Source: Thioalkalivibrio sp.
GTDB taxonomy: Bacteria; Pseudomonadota; Gammaproteobacteria; SpSt-1174
Reading direction: 5' to 3'
DNA: 10,565 nucleotides
Assembly (NCBI GenBank): GCA_011046015.1
Contig: DSBO01000073.1
Location: forward strand, 1-10,565
Part shown: piece after piece, positions 1 through 9,029 of the stretch
How the letters are laid out: each line of letters opens with the position of its first letter
Position numbering within the stretch: position 1 is the first letter of the stretch
Notes under the pieces: generated by a model
The model's input: the letters and a program-made list of their open reading frames with translations, nothing else
Told to the model about the DNA's origin: nothing
Databases searched by the model: none
Position numbers and translations under genes: made by a program

Positions 1-550
1 CGAGATCGCCCCCAGCCGCCAGGTCGGCACCGGCGGCCTGGTCGAGGCCGAGGACGAGGACGGCCTCGCCCGGGGCGTGGCCATCCACCGTGCCCTGGAA
101 CTGCTCACCGGACCCAACCCGCCGGATGCCGACACGCTCGCCGCACGCATCGCCGCCGAACTCGCCCTGGCCGCGCGCCGCGAGGAACTCGAGGCCTGGA
201 TCGGCGAGGCACTGGCGGCACGCGACCACCCCGCCTTCGCCGATGTCTTCCAGCCCGCCCCGGGTATCGAGGCCCGCAACGAGCTGCCCATCCTCTACGC
301 CCGAGACGGCCGGCGTGTCTACGGCCTCATCGACCGCCTGCTCATCGGCGACGAGCGTGTGGTGGTCGTCGACTACAAGACCCACCGCGTCGAGGCCGGG
401 CAGTGCGACGCCCTGGCCACGCACTACGCGCCGCAGCTCAAGCTCTACGCCGACGGCCTGCGCCGCCTGTGGCCGCAGAAGGCCATCGACGCCCGCCTGC
501 TCTTCACCCACGCCGGCCGCCAGGTACGCGTCGACCTTGAAGGCGCCTGA
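1..550 (+). CDS. C-terminal part of a UvrD/AddA-type helicase-nuclease, RecB-like PD-(D/E)XK nuclease domain (5' end outside the window)
   Basis: The open frame runs in from the left edge (codons start at base 2) and ends at TGA 548-550, so only about 180 C-terminal residues are seen. They carry the RecB-family nuclease signature in order: a His in GVAIHRALE (86-88), an Asp in YGLIDRLL (332-334), Asp and Lys in VVDYKTH (371-373, 377-379), and the Gln/Tyr pair of QLKLY (434-448). In RecB and AddA this metal-dependent domain degrades DNA ends unwound by the attached superfamily 1 helicase during double-strand break repair. The His-containing segment close to the D..DYKT core, at the very C-terminus, fits AddA or a related UvrD-nuclease fusion. 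The helicase motifs lie outside the window, so AddA, a UvrD-like fusion and an AddB- or RecB-type protein cannot be separated with certainty. The nuclease call itself is firm; the full-length identity is inference. Confidence 0.85.
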   Translation, partial: EIAPSRQVGTGGLVEAEDEDGLARGVAIHRALELLTGPNPPDADTLAARIAAELALAARREELEAWIGEALAARDHPAFADVFQPAPGIEARNELPILYARDGRRVYGLIDRLLIGDERVVVVDYKTHRVEAGQCDALATHYAPQLKLYADGLRRLWPQKAIDARLLFTHAGRQVRVDLEGA

Positions 551-565
551 CCGCATCCCTATATT
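537..565 (+). promoter_or_regulatory. Putative sigma70 promoter for cnoX
   Basis: TTGAAG at 537-542 matches the -35 consensus at 4 of 6 positions. A 17-base spacer follows, then TATATT at 560-565, matching the -10 consensus at 5 of 6. The -35 box lies in the last codons of the upstream nuclease gene. A start near 572 would leave a leader of about 43 bases before the ATG at 615. This AT-rich patch stands out in very GC-rich surroundings. It is prediction only; no start site is known. Confidence 0.5.
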
Positions 566-598
566 GATTGCCCCGAATCCATCACCGACAACACGCAC

Positions 599-604
599 AG
601 GAGG
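599..604 (+). promoter_or_regulatory. Ribosome binding site fixing the cnoX start
   Basis: AGGAGG lies 10 bases before the ATG at 615. It decides the start, because the same reading frame stays open far upstream (to about base 90) inside the nuclease gene. That upstream part is low-complexity Arg/Ser/Pro-rich shadow sequence, and the thioredoxin fold begins only just after 615. Confidence 0.65.
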
Positions 605-614
605 CCCCAGGCCG

Positions 615-1478
615 ATGGCAGATTCCCGTTACATCTTCGATGTCACCAGCGAGACCTTCGACACCTACGTCCTGCAGAACTCCCATCAGGTGCCGGTCCT
701 GGTCGATTTCTGGGCCGGCTGGTGCCAGCCCTGCCAGATGCTCATGCCGGTGCTGGCCAGGCTCATCGAGGAGTATGACGGCAAGGTGCTGCTGGCCAAG
801 GTGAACAGCGACGAGCAGCAGGAACTGGCCGGCCGCTTCGGTGTGCGCAGTCTGCCGACGGTGAAGGTGTTCAAGGAAGGTCGCGTGGTCGACGAGTTCA
901 TGGGCGTGCAGCCCGAACCGGCCATCCGCGAGATCATCGAGCGCCACGTGGTGCGCGAGTCCGACCTCACCCGTGCCGAAGCCCTGCGCCTGGCCCGCGA
1001 GGGCGACATCGCCGGCGCGGAGAAGGTCCTGCGCGACCTGCTCGCCGCCGATCCCGGCGTCGAGCGCGCCAAGGTGGACCTGGCCAGCATCCTCGCCCAG
1101 ACCGGTCGCGCCGACGAGGCCGACGAGCTGATGCGCACCGTGCCGCTCAACATCCAGCAGGAAGAGGACGTGAAGGCGCTGATGCAGCGCATCAAGGCCA
1201 TCCGCCTCACCGAAAACGCCCCGGACACCGAGGCCCTGCGCCAGGCCATCGAGAAGGACCCGGCCGACCTCCACGCCCGGCTGCAGCTCGCCGCGCGCCT
1301 GGTCGCCGACGACCAGCTCGAGGACGCGCTGGAGCAGTACCTGGAGATCATGAAGCGCGACCGCAAGTTCGAGAACGACGCCGGCCGCGAGGGCATGCTA
1401 TCCGTGTTCGAGATGCTGGGCGGCCAGGGCGAGCTGGTCTCCACCTACCGCCGCAAGATGGCGGCGATGATGTACTGA
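615..1478 (+). CDS. cnoX: CnoX/YbbN-type chaperedoxin: thioredoxin domain plus TPR-like C-terminal region
   Basis: This 287-residue protein is close in length to E. coli CnoX (YbbN). Residues 1-110 are a thioredoxin fold with the active site WCQPC (Cys37, Cys40) and the cis-proline of SLPTV (Pro80). Residues from about 115 to 285 are helical repeats rich in Ala, Leu, Glu and Asp (for example AEALRLAREGDIAGAEKVL), the TPR-like module of this family. CnoX is a cytoplasmic holdase that protects substrates from aggregation and over-oxidation during hypochlorous stress and hands them to GroEL or DnaK. E. coli CnoX has lost the CxxC (it has SQHC); this protein keeps a full thioredoxin motif and may also be redox-active. 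It has its own promoter-like sequence and ribosome site. pyrC follows after 46 bases and could be co-transcribed. The family assignment is firm; the redox activity is inferred from the motif. Confidence 0.93.
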   Translation: MADSRYIFDVTSETFDTYVLQNSHQVPVLVDFWAGWCQPCQMLMPVLARLIEEYDGKVLLAKVNSDEQQELAGRFGVRSLPTVKVFKEGRVVDEFMGVQPEPAIREIIERHVVRESDLTRAEALRLAREGDIAGAEKVLRDLLAADPGVERAKVDLASILAQTGRADEADELMRTVPLNIQQEEDVKALMQRIKAIRLTENAPDTEALRQAIEKDPADLHARLQLAARLVADDQLEDALEQYLEIMKRDRKFENDAGREGMLSVFEMLGGQGELVSTYRRKMAAMMY

Positions 1479-1524
1479 CATCGTCGCCGACCACGTAACC
1501 ACCGCCGTCACTGCAGGAGCAGGC

Positions 1525-2565
1525 ATGAACGAGATCACCCTCACCATTCCGGACGACTGGCACGTCCACCTGCGCGACGGCGACATGCTGGGCGAGACGG
1601 TGCCGGCCACGGCGCGCTGCTTCCGCCGCGCCATCGTCATGCCGAACCTGGTGCCGCCCATCGCCACGGCCGAGCAGGCCCTGGCCTACAGGGAACGCAT
1701 CCTCGCCGCGCGCCCGGCGGGCTCGGACTTCGAGCCGCTGATGACGCTCTACCTCACGCCGCACACCACGCCCGAGGAGATCCAGAAGGCGAAACAGGCC
1801 GGCGTGGTCGCGGTGAAGCTCTACCCGGCCGGCGCCACCACGCACTCGGATGCCGGCGTGAGGGACCTCAGCGGCGCCTACGCCGTGCTCGAGGCCATGG
1901 CCGAGGAAGGCCTGCTGTTCCTCATCCACGGCGAGTCCACCGATCCCGCCGTGGACATCTTCGACCGCGAGAAGGTCTTCATCGAGCAGTACCTGGAGCG
2001 GCTCGTCGCCGACCTGCCGACGCTCAAGGTGGTGCTCGAACACATCACCACGAAGGACGCCGTGGAGTTCGTGAGCGGCGCGGGCGGGAACGTCGCGGCC
2101 ACCATCACGCCGCAGCACCTCATGCTCAACCGCAACGACATGCTGGTCGGCGGCATCCGCCCGCACAACTTCTGCCTGCCGGTGCTCAAGCGCAACGTCC
2201 ACCAGCAGGCCCTGCGCGATGTCGTCGCCACCGGCTCGAACAAATTCTTCCTCGGCACCGACTCCGCACCGCACGAGAAGGCGAAGAAGGAATCGGCCTG
2301 CGGCTGCGCCGGCTGCTACAGCGCCTGGAGCGCGCTGGAGTTCTACGCCCAGGTCTTCGACGAGATCGGCGCGCTGGACCGGCTCGAGGGCTTTGCCAGC
2401 CACCACGGCCCGGACTTCTACGGCCTGCCGCGCAACCAGGGCACCGTCACCCTGGTGCGCGAGGACTGGCAGATCCCCGAGGAGATCACGCTGCCCAACG
2501 GGCGGCCCATCGTCCCCTTCCAGGCCGGCAGCACCGTGCACTGGAAGGTGAAGGCCGGTGAGTAG
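1525..2565 (+). CDS. pyrC: Dihydroorotase, class II (pyrimidine biosynthesis)
   Basis: PyrC closes carbamoyl-aspartate to dihydroorotate, the third step of de novo pyrimidine synthesis, in the cytoplasm. The 346-residue length matches the E. coli-type class II enzyme (348). All binuclear zinc-site residues are visible: HVH near the N-terminus (His13, His15, with Arg17), the lysine that becomes carboxylated in VKLYPAG (Lys98), His135 in LIHGE, His173 in LEHIT and Asp246 in GTDSAPH. These line up with E. coli His16, His18, Lys102, His139, His177 and Asp250 at an offset of 3 to 4. The Cys cluster near residues 259-264 (CGCAGC) is also a family feature. AGGAG at 1515-1519 sits 5 bases before the ATG. 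The gene lies 46 bases after cnoX without a clear terminator between them, so an operon is likely. I see no attenuator or other pyrimidine-responsive leader in the spacer. Confidence 0.97.
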   Translation: MNEITLTIPDDWHVHLRDGDMLGETVPATARCFRRAIVMPNLVPPIATAEQALAYRERILAARPAGSDFEPLMTLYLTPHTTPEEIQKAKQAGVVAVKLYPAGATTHSDAGVRDLSGAYAVLEAMAEEGLLFLIHGESTDPAVDIFDREKVFIEQYLERLVADLPTLKVVLEHITTKDAVEFVSGAGGNVAATITPQHLMLNRNDMLVGGIRPHNFCLPVLKRNVHQQALRDVVATGSNKFFLGTDSAPHEKAKKESACGCAGCYSAWSALEFYAQVFDEIGALDRLEGFASHHGPDFYGLPRNQGTVTLVREDWQIPEEITLPNGRPIVPFQAGSTVHWKVKAGE

Positions 2566-2616
2566 GGGACCGGGGATCGCCTCGCAACGCCCACAGACAC
2601 AGCCCACATACACAAG

Positions 2617-2635
2617 GGCCGCCAGGACGGTGGCC
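2617..2635 (+). other. Short hairpin in the pyrC-recQ spacer, role unknown
   Basis: GGCCGCC and GGTGGCC form a 7-base-pair stem with one G-U pair around the 5-base loop AGGAC. No T-run follows, so it is not a standard rho-independent terminator. The 99-base spacer (2566-2664) holds no gene and no convincing promoter hexamers. The recQ ribosome site is its only other recognisable element. A stem this short can arise by chance in GC-rich DNA. Confidence 0.25.
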
Positions 2636-2664
2636 GACAACACGGTGAAGGAGCACCCGAGCCC

Positions 2665-4818
<2,154 letters not shown>

Positions 4819-4842
4819 TCGCCAACCAGCTTGGCTACAGGT

Positions 4843-5202
4843 TCATTCCTGGCCTAGCCATATCAGCAGGGCAATCAGCACCAGCATCCCGCCCAGGGCC
4901 CACAGGACAAACCGGAGCATGCGGTTCAGCATGGCCTGCCGGGCCGCATCCTCGCTAATCCGATAAAACTCGGCCACGTCCACCGGGTCGGTCACCATGT
5001 GCTCGGGATCTTCCAGCAGGCGGCGAGCATCCTCGGCCTGCCGGTCGAGATAGACCCAGACGCCGACCACCTTCGGGATGCCGACGCTCATCACGCCGAA
5101 CATGAACTCGCCCGTCAGCGCGGCCGGGATGCCATTGGCCTCCAGCATCAGCTTGATACCCCGCGCCTCGTCCTCACGGTCGGCCTGGTAGACGAGCTTC
5201 AT
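4843..5202 (-). CDS. Small DUF2007-domain protein with a C-terminal membrane helix
   Basis: The N-terminal 65 residues have the DUF2007 pattern: a short strand MKLVYQA, then a helix with a GIKLMLEANGIPA-like segment, then a strand and helix ending in VWVYLDRQAEDARRLLED. This is a compact ferredoxin-like fold found in many bacteria; it has been called a putative signal-transducing protein, but no function is established. A charged linker (66-95) leads to one hydrophobic segment at about 97-116 followed by LGQE, so the domain is probably tethered to the inner membrane and faces the cytoplasm. The ATG at 5200-5202 lies 3 bases after the stop of the sugar dehydrogenase, with GGAG (minus strand) inside the end of that gene, so the two are probably translated from one mRNA. 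The domain match is by pattern; the topology is inferred. It converges with recQ. Confidence 0.8.
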   Translation of the reverse strand: MKLVYQADREDEARGIKLMLEANGIPAALTGEFMFGVMSVGIPKVVGVWVYLDRQAEDARRLLEDPEHMVTDPVDVAEFYRISEDAARQAMLNRMLRFVLWALGGMLVLIALLIWLGQE

Positions 5203-5205
5203 GAC

Positions 5206-6318
5206 TCACTCCGCTCGGGGACGCAGGCGGTAGATGCGGCCGCTGTCGGTGGAGAAATAGATCCAGCCTTCCGGGCTCTCGGTCAGCGCCCGGATACGAT
5301 CATTCAGATCCTCCAGCAGGCGTTCCTCGGCCGCGGCCTGGCCGGCCTCATCCAGCGCCACACGATTGAGGTGACGCAGCTTGAGGGCCCCGACGAAGAG
5401 ATTGCCCTCCCACGCGGGGAAGGCCTTGCCGGAATACAGCAGCAGACTACCCGGGGCAATGGAGGGTGTGTAGACCTTCACCGGGTCTTCCATGCCGGGT
5501 TTGGATGTGGCCTCGCCGACGGCCTGGGGCCCCCAGTATTCCTTTCCATGGGAGACGACCGGCCAGCCGTAGTTGCGGCCGCGCAGTACCAGGTTGATCT
5601 CGTCGCCGCCGCGCGGGCCGTGCTCGATGAGCCAGAGGTGCTCGTGCTTCGCGTCAAAGACCAGGCCCTGCGGGTTGCGGTGGCCGTAGCTCCAGATCTC
5701 GGGCAGGGCGTCGTCGCGGCCGACGAAGGGGTTGTCCTGCGGTACCGAACCGTCGAGGTTCAGGCGCAGCACACAACTGGCGTGGGTGCTGAGGTCCTGG
5801 CCGTTGTCACGCACGCCGCGGTCGCCGATACCAAAGAAGACATGGCCCTTGCCGTCAAAGGCGATGCGGCTGCCGAAGTGGCGGGTGGTGTCGCTGGTGG
5901 AGCGGGTGACGATGAGATCCTGCCAGTCGTGCAGGCGATTCCCGTCGAGCCGCGCGCGGGCCAAGGCAGTGGCGCCCTCGCCACGCACGGGCTTGCTGTA
6001 GGTGAAGTAGAGCTGGCGGCTCTCGGCGAAGTCGGGCGCGAGCGCCACGTCGAGGAGCCCGCCTTGTCCGCGGGCGTAGACCTCGGGCACACCGCCGAGG
6101 TACGAGACTTCGCCGGAATCGATCGCCAGCCGACCCACGCGCCCCTCGCGCTCTGTGAAGAGCAGCGTATCGGCATCGAGAAAAACCAGGCCCCAGGGCA
6201 CGCCCAGACCGTCGGCGACGCGTTCCAGCGCGAAGACGGGGGCGGCCTGCTGCTCGGCGGCCAGGACCACCGGCGCCAGTATGGCGGACAACAGCAGCAT
6301 GGTTACGACTCGAATCAT
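5206..6318 (-). CDS. Exported PQQ-dependent sugar dehydrogenase of the Asd/YliI (glucose/sorbosone dehydrogenase) family
   Basis: This is a six-bladed beta-propeller enzyme of 370 residues. Family members use PQQ in the periplasm to oxidise aldose sugars and pass electrons to the respiratory chain. Conserved blocks seen: GLGVPWGLVFL (about 37-47), GQGGLLDVALAPDF (84-97), HFGSR with His147, YGHRNPQGL with Arg214, EHGPRGGDEINLV (232-244) and GRNYGWP (247-253). His147 and Arg214 correspond to catalytic His144 and PQQ-binding Arg228 of soluble glucose dehydrogenase. Residues 1-21 are a signal peptide with a hydrophobic core and cleavage near VLA-AEQ. I chose the ATG at 6316-6318 because it gives this signal peptide and has GAGG 8 bases upstream. 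The frame is open 23 codons further, but that region runs towards the terminator of the preceding gene. The natural sugar substrate is unknown. DUF2007 follows after 3 bases. No clear promoter was found in 6319-6389. Confidence 0.9.
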   Translation of the reverse strand: MIRVVTMLLLSAILAPVVLAAEQQAAPVFALERVADGLGVPWGLVFLDADTLLFTEREGRVGRLAIDSGEVSYLGGVPEVYARGQGGLLDVALAPDFAESRQLYFTYSKPVRGEGATALARARLDGNRLHDWQDLIVTRSTSDTTRHFGSRIAFDGKGHVFFGIGDRGVRDNGQDLSTHASCVLRLNLDGSVPQDNPFVGRDDALPEIWSYGHRNPQGLVFDAKHEHLWLIEHGPRGGDEINLVLRGRNYGWPVVSHGKEYWGPQAVGEATSKPGMEDPVKVYTPSIAPGSLLLYSGKAFPAWEGNLFVGALKLRHLNRVALDEAGQAAAEERLLEDLNDRIRALTESPEGWIYFSTDSGRIYRLRPRAE

Positions 6319-6389
6319 CGCCTGGACCTCACGTTGAAAAGCCAGCACGTTACCAGTGTAGATCGTTTGACCGGCGCCGTGTTCCAACG

Positions 6390-6416
6390 AAAAAGCCCCG
6401 CACGCGGCGGGGCTTT
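6390..6416 (-). terminator. Rho-independent terminator downstream of dsbC
   Basis: On the minus strand a perfect 10-base-pair stem, AAAGCCCCGC paired with GCGGGGCTTT around a 5-base loop, runs into a row of five T (complement of 6390-6394). It lies 26 bases past the dsbC stop, so it should end the nfeD-slipin-xerD-dsbC transcript and insulate the sugar dehydrogenase gene. On the plus strand only three T follow the stem, so activity in that direction would be weaker. Confidence 0.9.
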
Positions 6417-6441
6417 CGGGCTTGCGCGATAAGACGCGCTT

Positions 6442-7203
6442 TTACCTGGCAGCCGCCTGGCGCTCGGCCTGCTGCTTGAGCACCGGCACCAGCTCCTTGG
6501 CCGGGCGGTAGCCCGGGATGAGCTGGCCATTGTCGAGCACGATCGCCGGGGTGCCGCTCACGCCCACGGCTTCGCCGAGCTGCATGTGCTTGCGCACCGG
6601 GTTGTCGCAGAGCTGCTCGGTGACGGGCTCGCCCGCCTTGGAGCGGGTGAGCGCCTCGTTGCGATCCTCGCTGCACCACACGCTCACGGCCTTACGATAG
6701 GAACCCGAGTTGATGCCCGCGCGCGGGTACATCAGGTACTGCACGGTCACGCCCTGATCGTTCAGCGCCTCGACCTCACGATGCATCATCTGGCAGTAGG
6801 GGCAATCGATGTCGGTGAACACCGTAATGCGGTATTTCTCGTCCTTGGCCGGATAGACCAGCATCTCCTCGGTCGGGAGCTGATCCATGGCGGCCTTGCG
6901 GCCCTGCGCCTTGGCCGCCTCGGTGAAGTTGTGACGATCGGCCAGGTCGATGACCGCACCGTCCACCAGGTAGCGGGCGTCGGCCGTCATGTAGAACACA
7001 TCCACGCCGTAGGTCACCTGGAACAGCCCCGGAATGGGGGTCTCGCTGATGGAATCCGGCTTGCGGCCCTTCATCATGGTGGACAGTGCCGATTCCAGCT
7101 GCTTCACCTCAGTGGACGCGGCCTGCTCGGCCAGGGCGGGCGCCGTCGCGACGACGGCCATCAGGGCGGCGATGAGGGCGCCGAATACGTGGTTGCGGGT
7201 CAT
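6442..7203 (-). CDS. dsbC: Thiol:disulfide interchange protein DsbC (periplasmic disulfide isomerase)
   Basis: The precursor has 253 residues; E. coli DsbC has 236. A signal peptide (1-25) with core FGALIAALMAVVAT ends at APALA-EQ. The N-terminal dimerisation region (about 30-90) includes PIPGLFQVTYG. The thioredoxin-fold domain holds the active site CPYC (134-137) and a cis-Pro in SGTPA (Pro219). A second cysteine pair, Cys177 and Cys199, has exactly the spacing of the structural disulfide in E. coli DsbC (active site +43 and +65). DsbC reshuffles wrong disulfides and is kept reduced by DsbD. The ATG at 7201-7203 was chosen because the signal peptide starts there; upstream in-frame sequence is Pro/Ser/Thr-rich and unlike the family. 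The ribosome site is weak. It lies 85 bases after xerD, the gene order also seen in E. coli, where recJ follows; here a terminator follows instead. The spacer 7204-7288 shows no clear promoter. Confidence 0.95.
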   Translation of the reverse strand: MTRNHVFGALIAALMAVVATAPALAEQAASTEVKQLESALSTMMKGRKPDSISETPIPGLFQVTYGVDVFYMTADARYLVDGAVIDLADRHNFTEAAKAQGRKAAMDQLPTEEMLVYPAKDEKYRITVFTDIDCPYCQMMHREVEALNDQGVTVQYLMYPRAGINSGSYRKAVSVWCSEDRNEALTRSKAGEPVTEQLCDNPVRKHMQLGEAVGVSGTPAIVLDNGQLIPGYRPAKELVPVLKQQAERQAAAR

Positions 7204-7288
7204 GTAGGATCGCTCTGTGTCAGGTAATGGGCTTGATGTGGGTGGGACCGCCGAATGGCGCGGAAATTCCCTGCTCGTCCACACGGCG

Positions 7289-8212
7289 TCAGCCGCGCGG
7301 GTGATGGGCCGCGTGCAGGTCCTTGAGCCTGGCACGGGCGACGTGAGTATAAATCTGGGTGGTGGAAAGGTCACTGTGGCCGAGCAACATCTGCACCACG
7401 CGCAGGTCGGCGCCGTGGTTCAGCAGGTGCGTGGCGAAGGCGTGGCGCAGGGTATGCGGCGAGAGGTGGCGGCGAATGCCGGCCTGCTCGGCATAGCGGC
7501 GGATCAGATACCAGAAGGCCTGCCGCGTCATCGCGCCGCCGCGACGTGTGACGAACAGGGCATCGGAGACCCCCGCCCCCTTCATGAGGTCGCCACGCGC
7601 ACCCCGCAGGTAGTCCTCGATGCGCGCCACGGCCTCCTCGCCCATAGGCACCAGGCGCTCCTTGCTGCCCTTGCCCATCACGCGCAGCACGCCCTGACGC
7701 AGGTTGACCTGGTCCAACCTGAGCGCTACCAGCTCGGAGACGCGCAGGCCGGTGGCGTAGAGCAGTTCCAGCATGGCGCGGTCGCGCTCGCCGATGGCAG
7801 TGGCGAGGTCGGGCGCGGCCAGCAACGCCTCCACGTCGGCCTCGGTGAGCGTGTCGGGCAGCGGCCGTCCAAGCTTGGGCGACTCGATCTGGGCGCTGGG
7901 ATCGGCGCCCACCATGCCCTCGCGCAGGCAGTAGCGGTAAAAGCGGCGCAGGCTGGAGAGCAGTCGTGCGGTAGAGCGCGGCTGCGCGCCCAGTTGCAGG
8001 CGGTGGGCGAGATAGTCCTGCAGGTCGCCACGACCGGCGGCGAGCAACTCGCTACCCCGCCCTTCCAGCCAGCCGGCCAGGCCGGTGAGGTCGTTGCGGT
8101 AGGCGGCAAGCGTATTGTCGCTCAGCTCCCGCTCCATCCACATGGCATCGAGAAAACGGTCGATGGCGCCCCGCGAAGCGGAGAGCGCCATCGACTTGGC
8201 CGCCTCAGTCAT
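7289..8212 (-). CDS. xerD: Site-specific tyrosine recombinase XerD
   Basis: XerD works with XerC at the dif site to resolve chromosome dimers at cell division, activated by FtsK. Counted from the alternative GTG start (8222-8224), catalytic residues are Arg161 (ATGLRVSEL), Lys185 (GKGSKER), His257 and Arg260 (SPHTLRHAFATHLL), His283 (LGHSD) and nucleophile Tyr292 (TQIYTH). All six sit at a constant +13 offset from E. coli XerD (148, 172, 244, 247, 270, 279), which separates it from phage or integron integrases. The N-terminal core-binding domain has FLDAMWMERELSDNTLAAYRNDL and RLLSSLRRFYRYCLRE as in XerD. I prefer the ATG at 8210-8212 (307 residues), which has GAG and a G-run upstream; the GTG directly abuts the slipin stop (TGA-GTG) and lacks a good ribosome site. 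Another ATG at 8189-8191 is possible. Translation is probably coupled to slipin. Confidence 0.95.
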   Translation of the reverse strand: MTEAAKSMALSASRGAIDRFLDAMWMERELSDNTLAAYRNDLTGLAGWLEGRGSELLAAGRGDLQDYLAHRLQLGAQPRSTARLLSSLRRFYRYCLREGMVGADPSAQIESPKLGRPLPDTLTEADVEALLAAPDLATAIGERDRAMLELLYATGLRVSELVALRLDQVNLRQGVLRVMGKGSKERLVPMGEEAVARIEDYLRGARGDLMKGAGVSDALFVTRRGGAMTRQAFWYLIRRYAEQAGIRRHLSPHTLRHAFATHLLNHGADLRVVQMLLGHSDLSTTQIYTHVARARLKDLHAAHHPRG

Positions 8213-8224
8213 GCCCCCACTCAC

Positions 8225-9028
8225 TCATGGGGTGATGTCTTCTTCCTCGTCATCGAGATCCGGGAAGTCCGGCGGACTCGGCGGGGTAATCTTGTCGCTA
8301 AAGGCCCTGAGCATGTCAAACGGCAGCGGGAAGAACACAGTGCTCGAGTTCTTGCTCGACATGTCGGCCATGGTCTGCAGGTAGCGCAGCTGCAGGGCCT
8401 GCGGGTTCTTCGAGATGATGGCCGCTGCCGCCAGCAGGCGCTTGGAGGCCTGGTATTCACCCTCGGCGTTGATCACCTTGGCGCGACGCTCGCGCTCGGC
8501 CTCGGCCTGGCGGGCGATGGCGCGAATCATGCTCTCGTCCAGGTCCACGTGCTTGATTTCCACATTGGTCACCTTGATACCCCAGGCGTCGGTCTGGGAA
8601 TCGAGGATCGCCTGAATGTCGGCATTGAGCTTGTCGCGCTCGGCCAGCATCTCGTCCAGTTCATGCTGGCCCAGCACCGAACGCAGCGTGGTCTGGGCAA
8701 GCTGGCTGGTGGCCGCGTAGTAGTCTTCGACCTGGATGATGGCGCGCTCGGGATCGACCACGCGGAAGTACAGCACCGCGTTCACGCGCACGGTGACGTT
8801 GTCGCGCGAGATCACGTCCTGGCTCGGCACGTCCATGGTGATGACGCGCATGTCCACACGCACCATCTGTTGAATCCCGGGCACCACGATACGCAGGCCC
8901 GGCTTCTTCACGGCCTGGAAGCGACCGAGAAAGAAGACGACGAGACGTTCATATTCCGGGACGATCTTGATCGACAGAAACAGGAACCCGACGATGATCG
9001 CCAGCGGTACCATGAATGTGATGGCCAT
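8225..9028 (-). CDS. Slipin / stomatin-like SPFH (band 7) membrane protein
   Basis: This 267-residue protein starts with one membrane anchor (about 4-21) followed by KIVPEYERLVVFFLGRFQ, the usual start of the SPFH/band 7 domain. That domain runs to about residue 165 (motifs GIQQMVRVDMR, DVISRDNVTVRVNAVLYFRV, LRSVLGQHELDEML). A charged helical segment (170-200; ARQAEAERERRAKVI) drives oligomerisation in the family. Then comes a hydrophobic patch (229-240) and a Pro/Asp/Glu-rich acidic tail. Slipins assemble into ring-like scaffolds in membrane microdomains, and the partner protease is encoded directly upstream here. GGAGGAG (minus strand, 9036-9042) lies 7 bases before the ATG, inside the last codons of the protease gene, leaving one base between that stop and this start. 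In archaea the partner protease cleaves the stomatin homologue in the hydrophobic patch; whether that happens here is inference. Confidence 0.93.
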   Translation of the reverse strand: MAITFMVPLAIIVGFLFLSIKIVPEYERLVVFFLGRFQAVKKPGLRIVVPGIQQMVRVDMRVITMDVPSQDVISRDNVTVRVNAVLYFRVVDPERAIIQVEDYYAATSQLAQTTLRSVLGQHELDEMLAERDKLNADIQAILDSQTDAWGIKVTNVEIKHVDLDESMIRAIARQAEAERERRAKVINAEGEYQASKRLLAAAAIISKNPQALQLRYLQTMADMSSKNSSTVFFPLPFDMLRAFSDKITPPSPPDFPDLDDEEEDITP

Positions 9029-9029
9029 A

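Noticed and set aside
90..614. N-terminal extension of the cnoX frame
   Set aside because: This part is out of frame with the nuclease gene, is Ser/Arg/Pro/Thr-rich, and shows no similarity to thioredoxin proteins. A good ribosome site and ATG occur at 599-617.
2299..2316. Cysteine cluster CGCAGC in PyrC as a possible extra metal site
   Set aside because: The same cluster is present in E. coli-type class II dihydroorotases, so it is a family feature.
1348..2643. A 431-codon open frame on the minus strand across pyrC
   Set aside because: It is antisense to a dihydroorotase with all metal ligands present, and its translation is compositionally odd with no family features.
4999..6432. A 477-codon open frame on the plus strand opposite the sugar dehydrogenase and DUF2007
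   Set aside because: It is antisense to a well-supported beta-propeller enzyme, has low-complexity composition and no motif, and runs through the dsbC terminator.
7250..7270. Small palindromes (CGCC-GAAT-GGCG and GGAAATTCC) in the xerD-dsbC spacer
   Set aside because: The stems are only 4 bases or near-random, have no T-run, and match no operator that I recognise.
5893..8712. Copies of the E. coli Chi octamer GCTGGTGG (plus strand 5893 and 8705; minus strand 2199-2206)
   Set aside because: About one copy is expected by chance in both strands of DNA this GC-rich. The E. coli sequence need not be the Chi of this organism, especially if it uses an AddAB-type enzyme.
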